NCBI GenBank assembly: GCA_946186115.1 | Contig: CAMHLV010000002.1 | Span: 33,057-97,056, forward strand | Direction: 5' to 3' | DNA: 64,000 bases | Source of the DNA: an uncultured Prevotella sp. | Lineage (GTDB): Bacteria > Bacteroidota > Bacteroidia > Bacteroidales > Bacteroidaceae | In this document: piece by piece, positions 9,654-19,606 of the stretch | How positions within the stretch are numbered: position 1 is the stretch's first letter | Layout: the number at the start of each line of letters is the position of its first letter | Program-made: the position numbers and the translations under genes | The notes under the pieces: model-generated | The model's database searches: none | Seen by the model: only the letters and a program-made list of their open reading frames with translations | What the model was told of the DNA's origin: nothing

Positions 9654-10331
9654 ATGAAAATCGGTATTATAGTAGCTATGGACAAAGAGCTGCGGCAGCT
9701 ACAGACGCTGTTTGGCAGCGAGAGCGTGCGCGTGGAGAAGTGCGGCATCGGCAAGGTGAATGCAGCACTGGGAGCCCAGCGGATGATAAATGAATTCCAC
9801 CCTGACTGCATCATCAGCAGCGGGTGCGCTGGCGGAAACGGCGACGACATCAACATACAGGATATCGTGGTGAGCAGCGAACTATGCTACCACGACGTGT
9901 ATTGCGGAAGAGCCATCGACGACTCGACAGTGTACGGACAGGTGCAGGGACTGCCCGCCCGCTTCAAAGCCGACCCGTATCTGCTGCAGAAGGCGCAGAG
10001 CATGATTGTCGGGGAGCAAGACTCCCGACTCTCGACTCTCGACTCCAGACTCAAAATGCACCAGGGACTGATAGTGACTGGCGACTGGTTTGTGGACTCT
10101 AAGGAGAAAATGCGCAGCATAATCGAGAAGTTCCCCGATGCTAAGGCTGTAGATATGGAGTCGTGCGCCATAGCTCAGACGTGCTACATAAACAAGGTGC
10201 CGTTTATCTCGTTCCGCATAGTGAGCGACATTCCACTGCGCGACACCAAGGCAGCACAATACCACAACTTCTGGGACACGGTGGCAGACCACTCGTTCCA
10301 AGTCACCAGAACCTTCGTTGAGAGTCTTTGA
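9654..10331 (+). CDS. mtnN: 5'-methylthioadenosine/S-adenosylhomocysteine nucleosidase
   Basis: 225 aa; MKIGIIVAMDKELRQL, GLIVTGDWFVDS, AVDMESCAIAQTCY motifs. Confidence 0.9.
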   Translation: MKIGIIVAMDKELRQLQTLFGSESVRVEKCGIGKVNAALGAQRMINEFHPDCIISSGCAGGNGDDINIQDIVVSSELCYHDVYCGRAIDDSTVYGQVQGLPARFKADPYLLQKAQSMIVGEQDSRLSTLDSRLKMHQGLIVTGDWFVDSKEKMRSIIEKFPDAKAVDMESCAIAQTCYINKVPFISFRIVSDIPLRDTKAAQYHNFWDTVADHSFQVTRTFVESL

Positions 10332-10389
10332 AAAATCCTTCAAAACTCCAATGCTTCAATTCTTAAACTCTTCAATTCTAAAAAAAACT

Positions 10390-10884
10390 ATGGAGGTTAT
10401 ACAAAGTTTTACCATCGACCACACCCACCTGAAGCCTGGAATATATGTATCGCGCGAGGACAATGGCTTCACAACCTTCGACCTGCGCATTACCGAACCC
10501 AACAAGGAGCCTGCTGTAGCCCCTGCCGCCATGCACAGCCTGGAGCACCTGATGGCGACATGGTTCAGAAATTCTGAAGCAAAAGACGACGTGGTGTATG
10601 TGGGACCTATGGGCTGTCTGACGGGAATGTATATCATAATGACAGGAACATATACAGCAGAGGACATGCGACGACTGACCATAGAATGCCTGAAATGGAT
10701 ACTGACACAGACGGAGGTGCCTGCCACGCGCCCTGAGGCTTGCGGCAACTATCTGCTCCACGACCTGCCGATGTGTAAGTGGGAGAGCGCACGCTATCTG
10801 GAGCGCCTGGAGAATGATTTCCACAGCGAATACACTAAGCTGCAAATCACTCTCGACGACGGAAAGGTGTTTGCTGATGCATGA
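10390..10884 (+). CDS. luxS: S-ribosylhomocysteine lyase LuxS
   Basis: Start at MEVIQSFTIDHTHLKPGIYVS; HSLEHLMATWFRN, GPMGCLTGMY, ACGNYLLHDL motifs. Confidence 0.95.
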   Translation: MEVIQSFTIDHTHLKPGIYVSREDNGFTTFDLRITEPNKEPAVAPAAMHSLEHLMATWFRNSEAKDDVVYVGPMGCLTGMYIIMTGTYTAEDMRRLTIECLKWILTQTEVPATRPEACGNYLLHDLPMCKWESARYLERLENDFHSEYTKLQITLDDGKVFADA

Positions 10885-10924
10885 CATATTGATAATTATT
10901 AATTCATAAAAACAAAAATCTACC

Positions 10925-12568
10925 ATGAAACTGAAGAATAAAATTATTCTGACCATGATGGCGGCAACAATGGCTGCCACTCAAACTGCTGTGGCTCAAA
11001 ATCCTTATTTGCCCCTGTGGGAGCACATCCCAGACGGAGAGCCATACGTGTTTGAAGACCCTGACCAGCCCGGCAAACAGCGCGTGTATATCTATGGCTC
11101 GCACGACGATCTGCTGACAATGTACTGCGGACGCGACCAGGTGGTGTGGTCGGCATCAGTTGACAGCCTCGACAACTGGCGCTACGATGGCATCATCCTT
11201 GTGGTTGACAAGAATGCCAAGGGTGAACCCTTCGACCCTGCAGGCACTGCCGATGTGCTGTTTGCCCCCGACGTGACATTAGTAACGGATAAGGACGGCA
11301 AAAAGACCTACTATCTGTTTCCTAACGACCAGACGGGATTCCGCAACTCGCTCATTGCCAAGAGCAACCGACCCAACGGGCCTTTCGAGGTGTGCAACTG
11401 GAATGCTGACGACCCAGGCAAGGTGAATGGCATCTATGGTTTCGACCCTGCCGTGTTTGTAGATGACGACGGGCGAGCGTATGGCTACTGGGGATTCGGG
11501 CACTCGATGGCAGCAGAGATAGACCCCGCCACAATGTGTACTGTTAAACCTGGCACAGAGGTTGTAGATGGCATGGTATCAGGATACAAGGAGGACGGGG
11601 TGTTCCGATTCTTCGAGGCTTCCAGCATCCGCAAAATCAAGGATAAATACGTATTTATCTATAGCCGCTTCACAGAGGAAGGCGAGTTCGGACTGCCCAC
11701 GTCGAACTATACCCTTGCATACGCATATAGCGACAAGCCCTTAGGACCATGGACCTATGGCGGCACCATCATCGACGGACGTGCCCGCGAGATCGACGAG
11801 CAGGGCAAGGTCTTCGCCTCGGCTACTCCCGACGGCAATACGCATGGAAGCATCTGCGAGGTCAATGGCCAGTGGTTTGTATTCTACCACCGCCAGACGG
11901 GAACTGACGAATATGCCCGCCAGGCTATGGTGGCTCCCATCGACGTGAAGGTGGAAGAGGGTGCAGGAGGCAAGGTGGAGATAAGCGAGGGTGAATACAA
12001 CTCGCAGGGCTTCGCGCTGAACGGACTCGACCCACTGAAGCGCTACTCTGCAGGTATCGCCTGCTGGTACACCGGGCCTAAGCCTGCCATCCACGAATGG
12101 CCCAACAACACGTTCTATGGCTCGTATGTCGCTGCAAGCTATGGCGGAGAGAAAGGACAGACCAGGGAACAGGCACTGGCATCGACAGCCAAATACAGTG
12201 CTCCCTACGACCTGCGCTACAATGCCAACTCTGTGGTAAACAATACCAGCGGTTCTATTGTGGGATACAAATACTTTGATTTCAGCGCCACAAAGGGGCG
12301 CAAGGATATGAGCCTGAAACTGCGTCTTATTCCTGAGGGCATCGATGGCACCATCACTATCATGGCAGACAGGCCATGGGCAAGTCAGGACGGAAAGATG
12401 CTAGGCAAGGTAATACTCACTGCCAACATGCCTGCAAAACCGACTGAGGTGACTGTGGGGCTGCCCGCACTGGCAGAGTTTACAGGCAAGCACGCCATTT
12501 ATCTGGTGTTCTCGTCGCCCACTGAGGGGCGCTCGATATGCACTCTTGAAGAGGTGGGATTTGAATAA
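10925..12568 (+). CDS. Secreted glycoside hydrolase family 43 protein with C-terminal beta-sandwich module
   Basis: 547 aa; signal peptide ending AVAQ; five-bladed GH43-like motifs (FAPDVTLV, YGFDPAVFVDDDGRAYGYWG, HGSICEVNGQWFVFYHR). Confidence 0.85.
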   Translation: MKLKNKIILTMMAATMAATQTAVAQNPYLPLWEHIPDGEPYVFEDPDQPGKQRVYIYGSHDDLLTMYCGRDQVVWSASVDSLDNWRYDGIILVVDKNAKGEPFDPAGTADVLFAPDVTLVTDKDGKKTYYLFPNDQTGFRNSLIAKSNRPNGPFEVCNWNADDPGKVNGIYGFDPAVFVDDDGRAYGYWGFGHSMAAEIDPATMCTVKPGTEVVDGMVSGYKEDGVFRFFEASSIRKIKDKYVFIYSRFTEEGEFGLPTSNYTLAYAYSDKPLGPWTYGGTIIDGRAREIDEQGKVFASATPDGNTHGSICEVNGQWFVFYHRQTGTDEYARQAMVAPIDVKVEEGAGGKVEISEGEYNSQGFALNGLDPLKRYSAGIACWYTGPKPAIHEWPNNTFYGSYVAASYGGEKGQTREQALASTAKYSAPYDLRYNANSVVNNTSGSIVGYKYFDFSATKGRKDMSLKLRLIPEGIDGTITIMADRPWASQDGKMLGKVILTANMPAKPTEVTVGLPALAEFTGKHAIYLVFSSPTEGRSICTLEEVGFE

Positions 12569-12570
12569 AG

Positions 12571-12606
12571 GGTGGTGGTTTTCACCACTCACCCTCTCTT
12601 TTAAAT
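12571..12606. terminator. Intergenic hairpin between convergent GH43 and typA
   Basis: GTGGTG-gtttt-CACCAC stem followed by a T-rich run; convergent genes. Confidence 0.6.
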
Positions 12607-12630
12607 TTAAAACTATGAATACTAGAGTTT

Positions 12631-14445
12631 TCAACTCTTCATTTTCGAAATACTGCTTTTCTTGCGCTGGTCGTGGTCAAGGATAATCTTGCGCATGCGC
12701 ATTGACTTAGGAGTGACCTCGACGAGTTCATCCTCCTTGATATACTCCAGACACTCCTCAAGCGACATCACCACCTTGGGGATGATGCGGGCCTTCTCGT
12801 CAGTACCCGAGGCACGGACATTGGTGAGCTGCTTGGCCTTGCAGACGTTGACCACAAGGTCGTTGTCGTGGACATGCTCGCCCACTACCTCGCCCATATA
12901 TACATCCTCACCCGGGTCGATGAAGAACTTACCGCGATCCTGCAGCTTGTCGATGGCATAGGCAAAGGCGTTGCCAGTCTCCAAAGCTATCATCGAACCA
13001 TTGACACGGCGCTCTATCTCGCCCTTGTAGGGCTGGTACTCCTTGAAGCGGTGAGCCATGATGGCCTCTCCCTGACTGGCTGTCAGCACATTGGTACGCA
13101 GACCAATAATTCCGCGCGAGGGAATGTCGAACTCAATATTGGTGCGCTCGCCCTGACTCTCCATAGAGGTCATCTCGCCCTTGCGGCGCGTCACCATGTC
13201 GATCATCTTTGAGGCAAACTCCTCGGGGACGTTGATGGTGAGTTCCTCGATAGGCTCGCACTTCTGGCCATCAATCTCCTTGTAGATGACCTGTGGCTGA
13301 CCCACCTGCAACTCGTAGCCCTCGCGGCGCATGGTCTCGATAAGCACGCTGAGGTGCAGCACGCCACGTCCTGACACTATCCACTTGTCGGTATAGTCTT
13401 CGAAAGGCTCCACGCGCAGGGCAAGGTTCTTCTCAAGTTCCTTCTCCAGACGATCGTTGATGTGGCGCGAGGTGACAAACTTACCCTCCTTGCCAAAGAA
13501 CGGCGAGTCGTTGATGGTGAAAAGCATCGACATGGTAGGCTCGTCGATGGCGATGGGAGGCAGAGGCTCGGGATTCTCGATATCGCAGATGGTGTCGCCA
13601 ATCTCGAATTTCTCCAGTCCGATGACAGCACAGATGTCACCACAGTCAACCTGATCGGTGCGCTGGTGTCCCATGCCATCGAAGGTGTGAAGTTCCTTGA
13701 TCTTAGTCTTCTCCAAAGAGCCGTCGCGATGGGCGATGGTGACCTGCTGTCCGTCCTTCAGCTGTCCGCGATGTACGCGACCCACAGCAATACGACCAGT
13801 GTAGCTGCTATAGTCGAGCGAAGTGATGAGCATCTGTGGTGTGCCATCTATCTGCTGCGGGGCAGGAATCACCTCGACAATCTTGTCTAACAGATATGTG
13901 ATGTCGCCAGTGGGCTTGTTGTAGTCCTCACCCATCCAGCCGTTCTTGGCAGAGCCATATACCACGGGGAAGTCGAGCTGGTCTTCAGTGGCGTTGAGCG
14001 AGAACATCAGGTCGAACACCATCTCATAGACCTCCTCAGGACGGCAATTGGGCTTGTCAACCTTGTTGACCACCACGATGGGCTTCAGTCCAATCTGCAA
14101 AGCCTTCTGGAGAACAAAGCGCGTCTGGGGCATGGGGCCCTCGAAGGCATCCACCAGCAGCAGACATCCGTCTGCCATGTTGAGCACACGCTCCACCTCG
14201 CCTCCGAAATCGGAGTGTCCCGGGGTGTCGATAATATTTATTTTCACTCCTTTCCAGTTGATACTGACATTCTTAGAAAGAATCGTGATGCCGCGCTCGC
14301 GCTCCAGATCATTGGCATCCAACACCTGGCTCGACAGGTTCTGTCCCTCACGGAACAGGTTTCCCGCCAGCATCATCTTGTCCACGAGCGTAGTCTTGCC
14401 GTGGTCCACATGCGCAATAATTGCAATGTTTCTGATATCCTGCAT
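12631..14445 (-). CDS. typA: Translational GTPase TypA/BipA
   Basis: Start MQDIRNIAIIAHVDHGKTTLVDKM; ERERGITILSKN, DTPGHSDFGGEVERVL motifs. Confidence 0.97.
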   Translation of the reverse strand: MQDIRNIAIIAHVDHGKTTLVDKMMLAGNLFREGQNLSSQVLDANDLERERGITILSKNVSINWKGVKINIIDTPGHSDFGGEVERVLNMADGCLLLVDAFEGPMPQTRFVLQKALQIGLKPIVVVNKVDKPNCRPEEVYEMVFDLMFSLNATEDQLDFPVVYGSAKNGWMGEDYNKPTGDITYLLDKIVEVIPAPQQIDGTPQMLITSLDYSSYTGRIAVGRVHRGQLKDGQQVTIAHRDGSLEKTKIKELHTFDGMGHQRTDQVDCGDICAVIGLEKFEIGDTICDIENPEPLPPIAIDEPTMSMLFTINDSPFFGKEGKFVTSRHINDRLEKELEKNLALRVEPFEDYTDKWIVSGRGVLHLSVLIETMRREGYELQVGQPQVIYKEIDGQKCEPIEELTINVPEEFASKMIDMVTRRKGEMTSMESQGERTNIEFDIPSRGIIGLRTNVLTASQGEAIMAHRFKEYQPYKGEIERRVNGSMIALETGNAFAYAIDKLQDRGKFFIDPGEDVYMGEVVGEHVHDNDLVVNVCKAKQLTNVRASGTDEKARIIPKVVMSLEECLEYIKEDELVEVTPKSMRMRKIILDHDQRKKSSISKMKS

Positions 14446-14469
14446 AAAAAATCTACGTAAAATCGGGTG

Positions 14470-14477
14470 CAAAGGTA
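14470..14477 (-). promoter_or_regulatory. -7 element TACCTTTG for typA
   Basis: CAAAGGTA on plus strand upstream of typA ATG (14445). Confidence 0.6.
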
Positions 14478-14519
14478 CAACTTTTTTGCGAAATATTTGT
14501 GAGTTTTGCCAAAAATGTG

Positions 14520-14527
14520 TACCTTTG
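14520..14527 (+). promoter_or_regulatory. -7 element TACCTTTG for rpsO, with TTG about 20 nt upstream
   Basis: ttg-20nt-tacctttg; consistent with Bacteroidota -33/-7 promoters. Confidence 0.65.
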
Positions 14528-14638
14528 CAGCCGCATTTCGGAAAATCCGAAGCATTTGACGACGTAAACCGCCCGTGATTAGGCTGGCTGAGGCGTCGGA
14601 AAGATGTTATTGCAAATCATTTATAATCACAAACAACA

Positions 14639-14908
14639 ATGTATTTAGATTCAGCTAAGAAGACTGAGATCTTCAGCCAGTACGGCAAATCAGCTACTGA
14701 CACAGGTTCTGTTGAGAGCCAGGTAGCCCTGTTCACCTTCCGCATCAAGCACCTCACTGAGCACCTTAAGGAGAACCACAAGGACTTCGGTACAGCACGT
14801 GCTCTGACAAAGATGGTAGGTCGCCGTCGTAAGCTCCTGAAGTATCTCTACAACAAGGACATCAATCGCTATCGTGAACTCATCAAGGCTCTTGGCCTGC
14901 GTAAGTAA
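14639..14908 (+). CDS. rpsO: 30S ribosomal protein S15
   Basis: 89 aa; TGSVESQVALFTFRIKHLTEHLKENHKDF, MVGRRRKLLKYL. Confidence 0.98.
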   Translation: MYLDSAKKTEIFSQYGKSATDTGSVESQVALFTFRIKHLTEHLKENHKDFGTARALTKMVGRRRKLLKYLYNKDINRYRELIKALGLRK

Positions 14909-14935
14909 GAAGGCGCGAATAGCACAACAACAAAT

Positions 14936-14968
14936 AAAGGTATGCTGAACGGCATACCTTTATTATTT
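14936..14968 (+). terminator. Rho-independent terminator after rpsO
   Basis: AAAGGTATGC...GCATACCTTT hairpin followed by a T-rich tract. Confidence 0.85.
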
Positions 14969-15011
14969 TCTATTCCTTCCTCTCAATCAGTCGGCAGGCT
15001 CCATGAGGCAA

Positions 15012-15677
15012 CTACTCTCCATAATGGAATGGCTGCACACTGGTTTTATCTTCCAATAGTTTATCTATGTCTTCCTCTGAGTCATCATCAGGGGTGGCTT
15101 CAGGGTCGGCATCCAACTCAACCTCTGTGTTCATTTCAGCACTGTTGTCGTCTGCAGGACCACTCTTGTGGATAAGCTGCTCGCCATATTCACCACGCAC
15201 AGTACCTGTGTTGAGTAGCATATCAGTGTATTTCACTGTGGGGATGACGATGCCAAAGATACCTATACCCACACGCACTCCTTCTGGATGGACATTGTTG
15301 TGGATGTAGGCTGTCTTATAGCCAGGATGAGAATAAATTCTCAGGGTATTGTACTTGCGGAAGACTGCCCACTGCTCAGCATCCACCTCAGCAGAGTCGG
15401 CATGGGTCAGAATGCGCCCGATGTTACCTACATAATCGTCGATGATATCACTCTGGATGTTGTCGCTGGCCAGCAGGCACTCGCGGATATTGTCTTCTGT
15501 CTGCCATATCATCTTACTGTCAGAGGGGCGCAAGATGAGGGCCACCAGAAATACACAGAACAGAATGACTGCCAGGATGGCTAACCTGCCCAGACAACTG
15601 TGGCTGAACTCCTCGAAGGCTGTCTGCTTGTGATATGTTGTCTGCTTGTTATAGGCTTTCTTATCGTATTGTAACAT
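15012..15677 (-). CDS. Hypothetical membrane-anchored protein with acidic C-terminal tail
   Basis: 221 aa; single TM (LAILAVILFCVFLVALIL); Asp/Glu-rich tail; no family recognised. Confidence 0.7.
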   Translation of the reverse strand: MLQYDKKAYNKQTTYHKQTAFEEFSHSCLGRLAILAVILFCVFLVALILRPSDSKMIWQTEDNIRECLLASDNIQSDIIDDYVGNIGRILTHADSAEVDAEQWAVFRKYNTLRIYSHPGYKTAYIHNNVHPEGVRVGIGIFGIVIPTVKYTDMLLNTGTVRGEYGEQLIHKSGPADDNSAEMNTEVELDADPEATPDDDSEEDIDKLLEDKTSVQPFHYGE

Positions 15678-15707
15678 AGTATTTGAGTCAGGTTGGTTTC
15701 AAGGTTG

Positions 15708-16304
15708 TCAGAGGTTACTGCGGTCGTTGTGTAGGAGATTCATAAACTCCTGTCGGGTCTTGGCCTGATTGAAGGCTCCACTGAAGTCGCTGGTAGTAGT
15801 GATGCTGTTCTGTTTCTCCACACCTCGCATCTGCATGCACATGTGGCGAGCCTCTATCACCACCATTACGCCAAGGGGCTTGAGTGTCTGCTCGATGCAC
15901 TCCTTGATTTGCAGCGTCAGGCGCTCCTGCACCTGCAGACGATGGCTATAGATATCTACCACGCGGGCTATCTTTGACAGGCCTGTGATGTATCCGTTGG
16001 GGATATATGCCACGTGAGCCTTGCCATAGAAGGGCAGCATGTGATGCTCGCAGAGCGAGAAGAAGTCGATATCCTTGACGATTACCATCTGACTATAGTC
16101 CTCACGGAACAAGGCGTCAGTGAGCACCTTGTGGGCATCCATCTCATATCCGCGGGTGAGCACCTGCATAGCTTTTGCTACGCGCATCGGTGTCTTCAGC
16201 AGACCTTCGCGTGTGGGGTCTTCGCCCAACAGCTGAAGGATGTGGTGATAGTGGGAAGCAAGTTCGTCGAGGCCCTCGCGGAATATTTCGTTCTCCGGGT
16301 ACAT
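15708..16304 (-). CDS. folE: GTP cyclohydrolase I
   Basis: 198 aa; [46 protein letters not shown]. Confidence 0.97.
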   Translation of the reverse strand: MYPENEIFREGLDELASHYHHILQLLGEDPTREGLLKTPMRVAKAMQVLTRGYEMDAHKVLTDALFREDYSQMVIVKDIDFFSLCEHHMLPFYGKAHVAYIPNGYITGLSKIARVVDIYSHRLQVQERLTLQIKECIEQTLKPLGVMVVIEARHMCMQMRGVEKQNSITTTSDFSGAFNQAKTRQEFMNLLHNDRSNL

Positions 16305-16349
16305 TTTTAAATTAGAAATTAAAATTAAAAATTTGAGAATTATGCATCA

Positions 16350-16970
16350 TTAATATTGCACTGTTATCTTACCCTTTACTATGGTGGCCTGCGAGAAGCC
16401 CATCTTGCGCAGGCTGATAAGCATCTGGTGTGCCTCTTCGTAGGTGCGGTAGTTGCCTACACGACAAATCCATCGGGGAGAGTAGAAATGCACATAGACA
16501 GGAGTGTCGGGGAAGCTGGCCTTGATGCTATTTCCCGTCTGCTCTGCCTGCTGTCTGTCTTTGCGTGAATTACCACCAGCAAAGGCCTGCACGCGGTAGC
16601 CGTTAACCTTGTAGGCATTGCGCATAATCTTTTTCGTAAGATCCACGGGGGCAGGTTCCTTGTTCTCGTCATCGCCAGCAGTGGAGTGAGGCGTGGCAGT
16701 GGTCTTACTGCTTGCCGAGGGCGACGCTGCAGAGGTTGACGGCACTGGGGCTGGAGCTGACGGGCTGGCTGACGGACCAAGAGGAGCCGAGTTGACCAGT
16801 TCGTCGATAGAGTCAGACTGATGTATTGTCAGTGCGGCATTACCACTCTTCTGCTGCTGGATACGCTGGGTGAAGGTCTGCGCAGAGACAGTGAAAGGTA
16901 AAAAAGTAAAAAGGTAAAAAGGTAAAACCACCAACACCTTTTTTATAATCCGATATTGTTTTGTATTCAT
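16350..16970 (-). CDS. Secreted SPOR domain-containing protein
   Basis: 206 aa; signal peptide ending TVSAQ; C-terminal SPOR-like YRVQAFAGGNSRKDRQQAEQTGNSIKASFP...CRVGNYRTYEEA. Confidence 0.85.
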   Translation of the reverse strand: MNTKQYRIIKKVLVVLPFYLFTFLPFTVSAQTFTQRIQQQKSGNAALTIHQSDSIDELVNSAPLGPSASPSAPAPVPSTSAASPSASSKTTATPHSTAGDDENKEPAPVDLTKKIMRNAYKVNGYRVQAFAGGNSRKDRQQAEQTGNSIKASFPDTPVYVHFYSPRWICRVGNYRTYEEAHQMLISLRKMGFSQATIVKGKITVQY

Positions 16971-17024
16971 AAGCTTTACTATTTCTACTCTTTTACTCTT
17001 TTACCTATTTATATATATAGTATA

Positions 17025-17783
17025 TTACTTCCAGGCGTCGATGATACCCTTGAAGTCAGCGCACTTGAGCGATGCACCACCAATGAGGCCACCGTCAATG
17101 TCGGGCTTAGCAAACAGTTCGGGGGCGTTAGAAGCCTTGCAAGAGCCACCATACAGGATGCTGGTGTCCTCGGCTACTGCCTGACCATACTTCTCAGCGA
17201 CGATGCTGCGGATGTAGGCGTGAATCTCTTCTGCCTGTTCAGCGGTAGCTGTCTTACCAGTACCGATGGCCCAGATGGGCTCGTAGGCGATAACGATGTT
17301 GCGGAACTCCTCTTCGCTGAGGTTGAATACAGAACCTTCGAGTTCTGCTTTTACTACCTCGTTCTGCTTGTTGGCCTCGCGCTCTGCCAGGGTCTCACCA
17401 ATGCAGAAGATAACCTTCAGGCCGTTCTTCAGGGCGAGAAGCACCTTCTCCTTCAGAATCTCGGGAGTCTCCTTGTAGTATTCGCGACGCTCACTATGAC
17501 CCAATATTACGTATTGGGCACCAGTTGACTTCACCATCTCGGCGCTAACCTCACCAGTGAAGGCACCCTTCTCCTTGTCAGCACAGTTCTCAGCACCCAG
17601 TCCGATAGTGTTCTGGTCGATTACGCCTGCTACAGAAGCGAGGTGGATAAACGGTGTGCAGATTACTACACCACAGTTGGGTTTGTCAGCAGCGAGTGCT
17701 TCGTTAAGTTCCTTGGCCAGGGCGATGCCCTCTTGCAGGTTCAGGTTCATCTTCCAGTTGCCTGCTACGATTTTCTTTCTCAT
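17025..17783 (-). CDS. tpiA: Triose-phosphate isomerase
   Basis: 252 aa; [41 protein letters not shown]. Confidence 0.98.
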   Translation of the reverse strand: MRKKIVAGNWKMNLNLQEGIALAKELNEALAADKPNCGVVICTPFIHLASVAGVIDQNTIGLGAENCADKEKGAFTGEVSAEMVKSTGAQYVILGHSERREYYKETPEILKEKVLLALKNGLKVIFCIGETLAEREANKQNEVVKAELEGSVFNLSEEEFRNIVIAYEPIWAIGTGKTATAEQAEEIHAYIRSIVAEKYGQAVAEDTSILYGGSCKASNAPELFAKPDIDGGLIGGASLKCADFKGIIDAWK

Positions 17784-17819
17784 GTTTGTTATTACTTTTA
17801 ATAATGAATGTAATGAAAG

Positions 17820-19037
17820 TTATGTTTCGTTCACGTTTTCGTTCTCGTCTTTCGTTATTTGTGTTTCGCCTTCGTCTTTGGCCTTCGTCTTATGTCTCCT
17901 CCTCATCCAGTGTGTCCAGCTCCACAGGCGGTCGGCAATGGTGAGAACCAACAGCGGCAGCACATACCAGAGGACTATGACCAGTATCTTCTGCGGGATG
18001 GAGTCGATGGGCATCTTTCCTATCTTGAGATTCTCCAGGCGATCGCTGAGAGCATACTCGTCGGGCATCCTGTTGTGGCTCCACTTGCGTATGATGACAC
18101 CATCTTTCAGCAACAGCAGCCCGGGATTGCTGCGGATGACTGTCTTCAGCACGATGTCGTCGGTCTGGCAGAAGGGATATTCTGCTCCTGTGGTCTCCCG
18201 CCAGTTGCTGATGGCCTGCTCTCCGCTGGCTGTCAGACAGTAGAACGGATATCCGTTGTCCTCAGCATACTCATACATCTGGTTGAGCAGGTCGAGCTGG
18301 CTGTCGTCTGCAGTCTCCAGATGTGGCGAGACAAGCAGCAGCACGTAGCCTGGATTGTTGAGCAGCTCCTCAGTGATGTCTTCTCCATCGTCCATGCGCT
18401 CCATGAAGAGGTCGGCATAGGGAAGGTCGGCACCTTCCATCGTGCGCTGCCAGCCCTGTCGGAGGTTGGTGCCCACATGGTAGGGACGGAAGTCGAAGTA
18501 TGGCAGGTCGTAGAGCGACCACCCTGACACCACGAGTATGAACACCATCGTGTAGTTGATGACTATCCACTGGCTGGCCTGCGATATGAAGCGCACCATA
18601 TGGAGGGCTCCGCGCCACACTATGACAGAGAGCAACAGCAGAACAATGTTCTTGCCAAAGGTCTGCCAGTTGGTGAGCACTATGGCATCGCCAAAACAGC
18701 CACAGTCGCTGACGGGATTGGCCACTGCCAACCACAGCGTAATCACTGTCATCACTGCCATCGTCAGCAGAGTGAGAAGCGACGTCAGGCGACGCTGGAT
18801 GGCAAACAGCAGACACACGCCCAACACAAACTCGAAGCCCGACAGCAGGATGGATGTTCCCAACGTCACGAAGTCTGGGACGTACTTGCCCAGTTCAAGA
18901 GCTGTCAGGTAGTCGGTTATCTTGTATTGTGTCCCCAGCGGGTCAACGGCTTTGACGAATCCTGAGAATATCAGGGTTACCGCCAGTACGACGCGCGCTA
19001 TATTTACAACGACTTTCTTCAATATATTACTCTTCAA
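17820..19037 (-). CDS. DoxX-family / BT_3928-like membrane protein with C-terminal thioredoxin-like region
   Basis: ORF extends to 19220 but upstream residues are not protein-like; probable TTG start at 19037 overlapping the upstream stop codon; FSGFVKAVDPLGTQYKITDYLTA motif. Confidence 0.8.
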   Translation of the reverse strand: MKSNILKKVVVNIARVVLAVTLIFSGFVKAVDPLGTQYKITDYLTALELGKYVPDFVTLGTSILLSGFEFVLGVCLLFAIQRRLTSLLTLLTMAVMTVITLWLAVANPVSDCGCFGDAIVLTNWQTFGKNIVLLLLSVIVWRGALHMVRFISQASQWIVINYTMVFILVVSGWSLYDLPYFDFRPYHVGTNLRQGWQRTMEGADLPYADLFMERMDDGEDITEELLNNPGYVLLLVSPHLETADDSQLDLLNQMYEYAEDNGYPFYCLTASGEQAISNWRETTGAEYPFCQTDDIVLKTVIRSNPGLLLLKDGVIIRKWSHNRMPDEYALSDRLENLKIGKMPIDSIPQKILVIVLWYVLPLLVLTIADRLWSWTHWMRRRHKTKAKDEGETQITKDENENVNET

Positions 19038-19597
19038 ATGGCAATTTCTTGCTCTTTCAGTTTTATGGCTCCAAAGACAGCATAGTTGATGATGTCCATA
19101 TAATTGGCATCTATGCCCTCGCTCACCAGAGTGTCGCCACCCAGGTTCTCTATCTCCTTGATGCGCTCTATCTTGGTCAGGATGAAGTCGGTGTAAGAAC
19201 TGACACGCATTCCGCGCCATGCCTCATCGTAGTCATGATTCTTGCGCTTCATCAGTTCAAGAGCCTCTGTGGCATAGCGGTCGTAGAGAGCCATGGCCTC
19301 ATCATTGCTGATATCGACAGTATCTGAGAAGCCATTGTAGATCTGAATAAGTCCTACGATACCGTAGTTGATGAGTGCTATGAATTCTGGACGGATACCT
19401 TCGCCAACAAGCGACTCCTTCTTTATCTCCAGCGAGCGTATGCGCTTGGCCTTGATAAAAAGCTGGTCTGTTAGCGACTGTGGGCGCAGGATGCGCCAAG
19501 AGGCTCCATAGTCGTGGAGTTTCTTCTCGAACAGAGTGCGGCATTCTGCTATGGTCTGCTCAAACTGTTCGTTGGTTTTTGCTTCGTAAGTAGCCAT
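19034..19597 (-). CDS. DUF1599 domain-containing protein
   Basis: Start MATYEAKTNEQFEQTIAECRTLFEKKLHDYGASWRILR; two repeats of the DYGASWR / DYDEAWR type. Confidence 0.9.
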   Translation of the reverse strand: MATYEAKTNEQFEQTIAECRTLFEKKLHDYGASWRILRPQSLTDQLFIKAKRIRSLEIKKESLVGEGIRPEFIALINYGIVGLIQIYNGFSDTVDISNDEAMALYDRYATEALELMKRKNHDYDEAWRGMRVSSYTDFILTKIERIKEIENLGGDTLVSEGIDANYMDIINYAVFGAIKLKEQEIAI

Positions 19598-19606
19598 AAT
19601 CGACTG

